A stretch of 64,000 bases of DNA from Butyrivibrio sp. NC2007 (GTDB taxonomy: Bacteria; Bacillota; Clostridia; Lachnospirales; Lachnospiraceae). Shown piece after piece: positions 61,562-64,000 of this stretch; position 1 is the stretch's first letter; every line of letters starts with the position of its first letter. The translations under genes were made by a program, and so were the position numbers. The stretch lies in the NCBI RefSeq assembly GCF_000421405.1, contig NZ_ATWY01000014.1, positions 1 through 64,000 of the forward strand, in the 5' to 3' direction. The notes below the pieces were generated by a model. The model saw only the letters and a list, made by a program, of their open reading frames with translations, did no database searches and was not told the DNA's origin.

Positions 61562-62770
61562 ATGAGAGAAAAACCAATCATCACTTATTCAAAAGAGCCT
61601 GTGCTGGAGCCAAAAGAGGGTTGTGCCTGGGCGGATACGATGGTGCTGAATCCTGCGCTGGTTCTTGATGAAGACGGAAAGACCATTCACATGCTCTTTC
61701 GGGCAACAGGCCCCTGGCCGGAGGCTAATCTTAAAGGAAAGTCAGATCCATATCCGATATTCCTTGGATATGCAAAGAGTACCGATATGGGAGAGAGCTT
61801 TACAGCTGACTTTGAAAGACCTGCTCTTGCCCCGAAGCTTGCCTATGATGAGCAGGATATGTACGTGATAAATGATAAGGGAGAGAAAGTCATTAACTAT
61901 GCCAACGGGTGCATAGAAGATCCAAGGCTCTTTTACATAGGAGCGCAGCTCTATCTGACCGTTGCCTGCAGACTCTTTCCTCCGGGACCTTACTGGGAAG
62001 GGGATAAGAGAAAAGACAACCTGCCTGACTGGGTTATGAATCCGGACTCTCCGGTGGGAGTTCTTGCCAGGAGAAATGATACTGTCACGGTTCTTTATAA
62101 AGTCAATCTTAATAAGCTGAAAAAAGGAAAATACGAAGAAGCATTCTCTTATGTAGGACCGCTTACGGACGGGAATCTTAGTGATAACAGGGACGTTTTC
62201 TTTTTCCCAAAGAGAATGAATATCGGTGGAACAAAGAAACTTGTTATGCTCCACAGGCCTGAGAGAAGCTATGAGTTTCCGACAGGTGAAGGTGTAGAAA
62301 CTCCTGCTATCTTCCTGGCAGCAGCGGATGAGTTTGAAGACTTTGTCACGGCGGATGCTACCCACAAGCTGCTGGCAAAAAGTGAGTTTGACTGGGAAGA
62401 GGAGAGAGTCGGAGCAAGCTTTCCTCCACTGGATTTAGGAGATGGAGAGTGGCTCGTATCTTATCACGGAAAAGAGCTTCCGACTTACGGCTACACACAG
62501 TCATTCATGATACTTAAGGAAAGAGACGGTGACTTTCCCGAAATAAAACACCGTATGTCTGAAAGACTGATTTATGCAAGACAGAAATGGGAACTTCCCG
62601 ATAAATTCCCATGCCCCTGTATCTTTACAACCGGAGCGGTGGTGGCAGGTGATGAACTGATCATGGGCTATGGAGCAGCTGATCAGAAGATCGGGATAGC
62701 TAAGGTAAATCTAAAAAATCTGACGGACTATGTTCGCGGATTTGACGCATGCGGAAACAGGACGGATTGA
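61562..62770 (+). CDS. third GH130-like protein, divergent
   Basis: A 402-residue GH130-fold protein with GCIEDPRLFY, which places the catalytic Asp-120. LLAKSEFDWEEERVGASFPP, LVSYHGKELPTYGY and FTTGAVVAGDELIMGYGAAD are recognisable family blocks. It is longer than the subfamily 1 and 2 enzymes and carries insertions around 70-165. The exact subfamily is not clear, so its substrate may differ, for example a branched, acetylated or galactosylated manno-oligosaccharide. Co-location indicates a role in the same pathway. Confidence 0.78.
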   Translation: MREKPIITYSKEPVLEPKEGCAWADTMVLNPALVLDEDGKTIHMLFRATGPWPEANLKGKSDPYPIFLGYAKSTDMGESFTADFERPALAPKLAYDEQDMYVINDKGEKVINYANGCIEDPRLFYIGAQLYLTVACRLFPPGPYWEGDKRKDNLPDWVMNPDSPVGVLARRNDTVTVLYKVNLNKLKKGKYEEAFSYVGPLTDGNLSDNRDVFFFPKRMNIGGTKKLVMLHRPERSYEFPTGEGVETPAIFLAAADEFEDFVTADATHKLLAKSEFDWEEERVGASFPPLDLGDGEWLVSYHGKELPTYGYTQSFMILKERDGDFPEIKHRMSERLIYARQKWELPDKFPCPCIFTTGAVVAGDELIMGYGAADQKIGIAKVNLKNLTDYVRGFDACGNRTD

Positions 62771-62777
62771 CCAAGTA

Positions 62778-62818
62778 AACAGCGATTGAATTTGCGGTTT
62801 TGCAATCGCTGTTTTTTT
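62778..62818 (+). terminator. intrinsic terminator after the GH130 genes
   Basis: AACAGCGATTG at 62778-62788 pairs with CAATCGCTGTT at 62803-62813, and seven T follow. The manA gene starts 24 bases later, so the terminator may be partial. Confidence 0.8.
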
Positions 62819-62841
62819 GTTGCCCAAAATTGGAGGAGAGA

Positions 62842-63822
62842 ATGAAAGAAAACAATCTTGAGATACTATTTTTGGAGCCTGTCTGCAAGCACACCATCTG
62901 GGGCGGAACAAGGCTGAAGGACGAGTTTGGATGCAATGAAGAAGGAAATGATATAGGAGAGCTGTGGGGAATATCGGCTCATCCAAGCGGTGATGTAACG
63001 GTGAAAAATGGAAAGTATAAGGGCATGCATTTGTCTGAACTGTGGGAGAAGCACAGAGAGCTCTTTGGAGATGAAGAAAGTGATGTGTTCCCGCTTCTGG
63101 TTAAGATCATTGATGCCAGAGACGATCTTAGCATACAGGTTCATCCCGATGACAGGTACGCTGCAGAACATGAAAACGGGGCTCTTGGAAAGACTGAGTG
63201 CTGGTATGTCCTTGATTGTCCGCCGGAAGCAAGTCTTGTCATCGGGCACAGCGCCAGAGACAAAAGTGAACTGGATGAGCTTATAGATCAGGGCAGATGG
63301 GGACAGCTTATAAATAGAGTTCCCGTAAAGAAAGGGGATTTTTTGCAGATAGATCCCGGAACGGTGCATGCGCTTACGAAGGGCTGCCTTATTCTGGAGA
63401 CTCAGGAAAACAGTGACATCACCTATCGCGTCTATGATTACGACAGACTTGAAGGCGGAAAAAAGAGAGAACTTCACCTTGAGCAGAGTAAGGATGTGAT
63501 CATGACTCCGGCAAGACCCATAGAAGAATGCCTGGTTCCTGCATGCAAAAGGGACAGAAGAGCAAACACCCTTCACAGTATTTACGGATGTGAGTATTAC
63601 CACGTCTATGAGATGAAGGTTGAAGGACGGGCACAGATTTTAGGTGTGTCTGAATTCATGCTGGTAAGTGTTGTGGAAGGATACGGAGAAGTGGATGGAT
63701 GCGCCATCTCAAAGGGAGATAGTTTTATCATACCAAAGGGATATGAGAAGGCGGGCTTTATAGGCAGCATGAAGATCATAGCATCAACACCGGGACAGAA
63801 GCAGCAGAGGAGAATAGGATGA
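62842..63822 (+). CDS. manA: mannose-6-phosphate isomerase, class I
   Basis: A 326-residue type I phosphomannose isomerase: KHTIWGGTRL, LSIQVHPDD (zinc ligands Gln and His), GKTECWYVL (Glu) and IDPGTVHAL (His). It converts Man-6-P to Fru-6-P at the end of the mannan pathway. GGAGGAGAG sets the ATG at 62842; an earlier in-frame start at 62800 is inside the terminator. It overlaps the next gene by four bases. Confidence 0.93.
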   Translation: MKENNLEILFLEPVCKHTIWGGTRLKDEFGCNEEGNDIGELWGISAHPSGDVTVKNGKYKGMHLSELWEKHRELFGDEESDVFPLLVKIIDARDDLSIQVHPDDRYAAEHENGALGKTECWYVLDCPPEASLVIGHSARDKSELDELIDQGRWGQLINRVPVKKGDFLQIDPGTVHALTKGCLILETQENSDITYRVYDYDRLEGGKKRELHLEQSKDVIMTPARPIEECLVPACKRDRRANTLHSIYGCEYYHVYEMKVEGRAQILGVSEFMLVSVVEGYGEVDGCAISKGDSFIIPKGYEKAGFIGSMKIIASTPGQKQQRRIG

Positions 63823-64000
63823 AAAGAGATTACAGAGATGAGTTTGGAAAATGGAAAGAGGCAAGTCTTCTTGATGATGATCTTGTAGCTGAACTTTATG
63901 TTATGGAAGAGAATGAAGCAGAAATGGAGGATGCCTTTTATAAGGATCTTTCCTTTGGGACGGGAGGCTTAAGGGGCGTTATAGGCGCCGGTACAAACCG
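63819..64000 (+). CDS. phosphoglucomutase/phosphomannomutase, 5' part only
   Basis: The first 60 residues of an alpha-D-phosphohexomutase, cut off by the window end. FKDLSFGTGGLRGVIG-type sequence (YKDLSFGTGGLRGVIGAGTNR) is the conserved substrate-binding start of the family; the catalytic Ser motif lies beyond the window. It probably turns Man-1-P into Man-6-P for ManA. The start overlaps manA as ATGA. Confidence 0.85.
   Translation, partial: MKRDYRDEFGKWKEASLLDDDLVAELYVMEENEAEMEDAFYKDLSFGTGGLRGVIGAGTN

Noticed and set aside
1..64000. tRNA or rRNA genes
   Set aside because: I scanned gaps over 100 bases for acceptor stems, T-loops and rRNA landmarks and found none; a tRNA search program would be decisive.

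Overview
The window looks like chromosome from a low-GC Gram-positive anaerobe, most likely a Butyrivibrio- or Roseburia-like member of the Lachnospiraceae. Evidence: AGGAGG-type ribosome binding sites throughout, Firmicutes-type lipoproteins, an infC-rpmI-rplT operon with a leader attenuator, a CD1871A-type mini-protein, a single-chain PurL, and a mannan phosphorolysis locus of the kind described in Roseburia and Ruminococcus. The genus is an inference. I found no tRNA, rRNA, CRISPR array or intact transposase.

Layout. 1-900 is a gene-free repeat cluster: a 132-nt folded element, four degenerate 43-bp hairpin repeats, a 27-bp-arm inverted repeat and CGTCCCC repeats. 947-6477 is an operon for a DUF3160 lipoprotein, a CapA-like protein and a GH13 alpha-amylase. 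6478-6907 is AT-rich and full of CATGACT/AGTCATG motifs. 6908-10181 holds an ankyrin/DUF4303 protein, two membrane proteins (one Lgt-like), a HAD hydrolase and a VanZ protein. 10191-19042 is a complete sugar-import unit: AraC-type response regulator, YesM-like sensor kinase, and an ABC importer with one ATPase, two permeases and two binding lipoproteins. 19043-20280 is a second repeat cluster with a copy of the 132-nt element and two inverted arrays of a 74-bp repeat.

20281-21924 encodes an extracytoplasmic redox cassette (TlpA-like lipoprotein, CD1871A mini-protein, NapH-like ferredoxin membrane protein). 21916-23422 is the infC-rpmI-rplT operon, with promoter, attenuator, AUU start and terminator. 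Next come a PepD dipeptidase, a TetR regulator, a GH36 alpha-galactosidase and a convergent CDF metal exporter. 29189-33460 holds a diguanylate cyclase, a degenerate EAL protein and two unknown proteins. 33538-43028 holds purA (minus strand), a chemotaxis receptor, an overlapping run of GNAT, ParB/HAD, HAD and PP2C phosphatase genes, a membrane-tethered HAD, a zinc-ribbon protein and a TetR regulator. 43103-52650 carries purL, carA, carB, a DUF1961/YesU-like protein and aroQ.

52671-64000 is a beta-mannan utilisation locus: LacI and AraC regulators, a binding protein and two permeases without their own ATPase, a cellobiose 2-epimerase-like protein, three tandem GH130 proteins, mannose-6-phosphate isomerase and the start of a phosphohexomutase. 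From family knowledge the pathway is: import manno-oligosaccharides, release mannose 1-phosphate by phosphorolysis, epimerise mannobiose to mannosylglucose, phosphorolyse that, then convert Man-1-P to Man-6-P to Fru-6-P. The most unusual material is in the two repeat clusters, which share one architecture and are not explained by any protein-coding gene.
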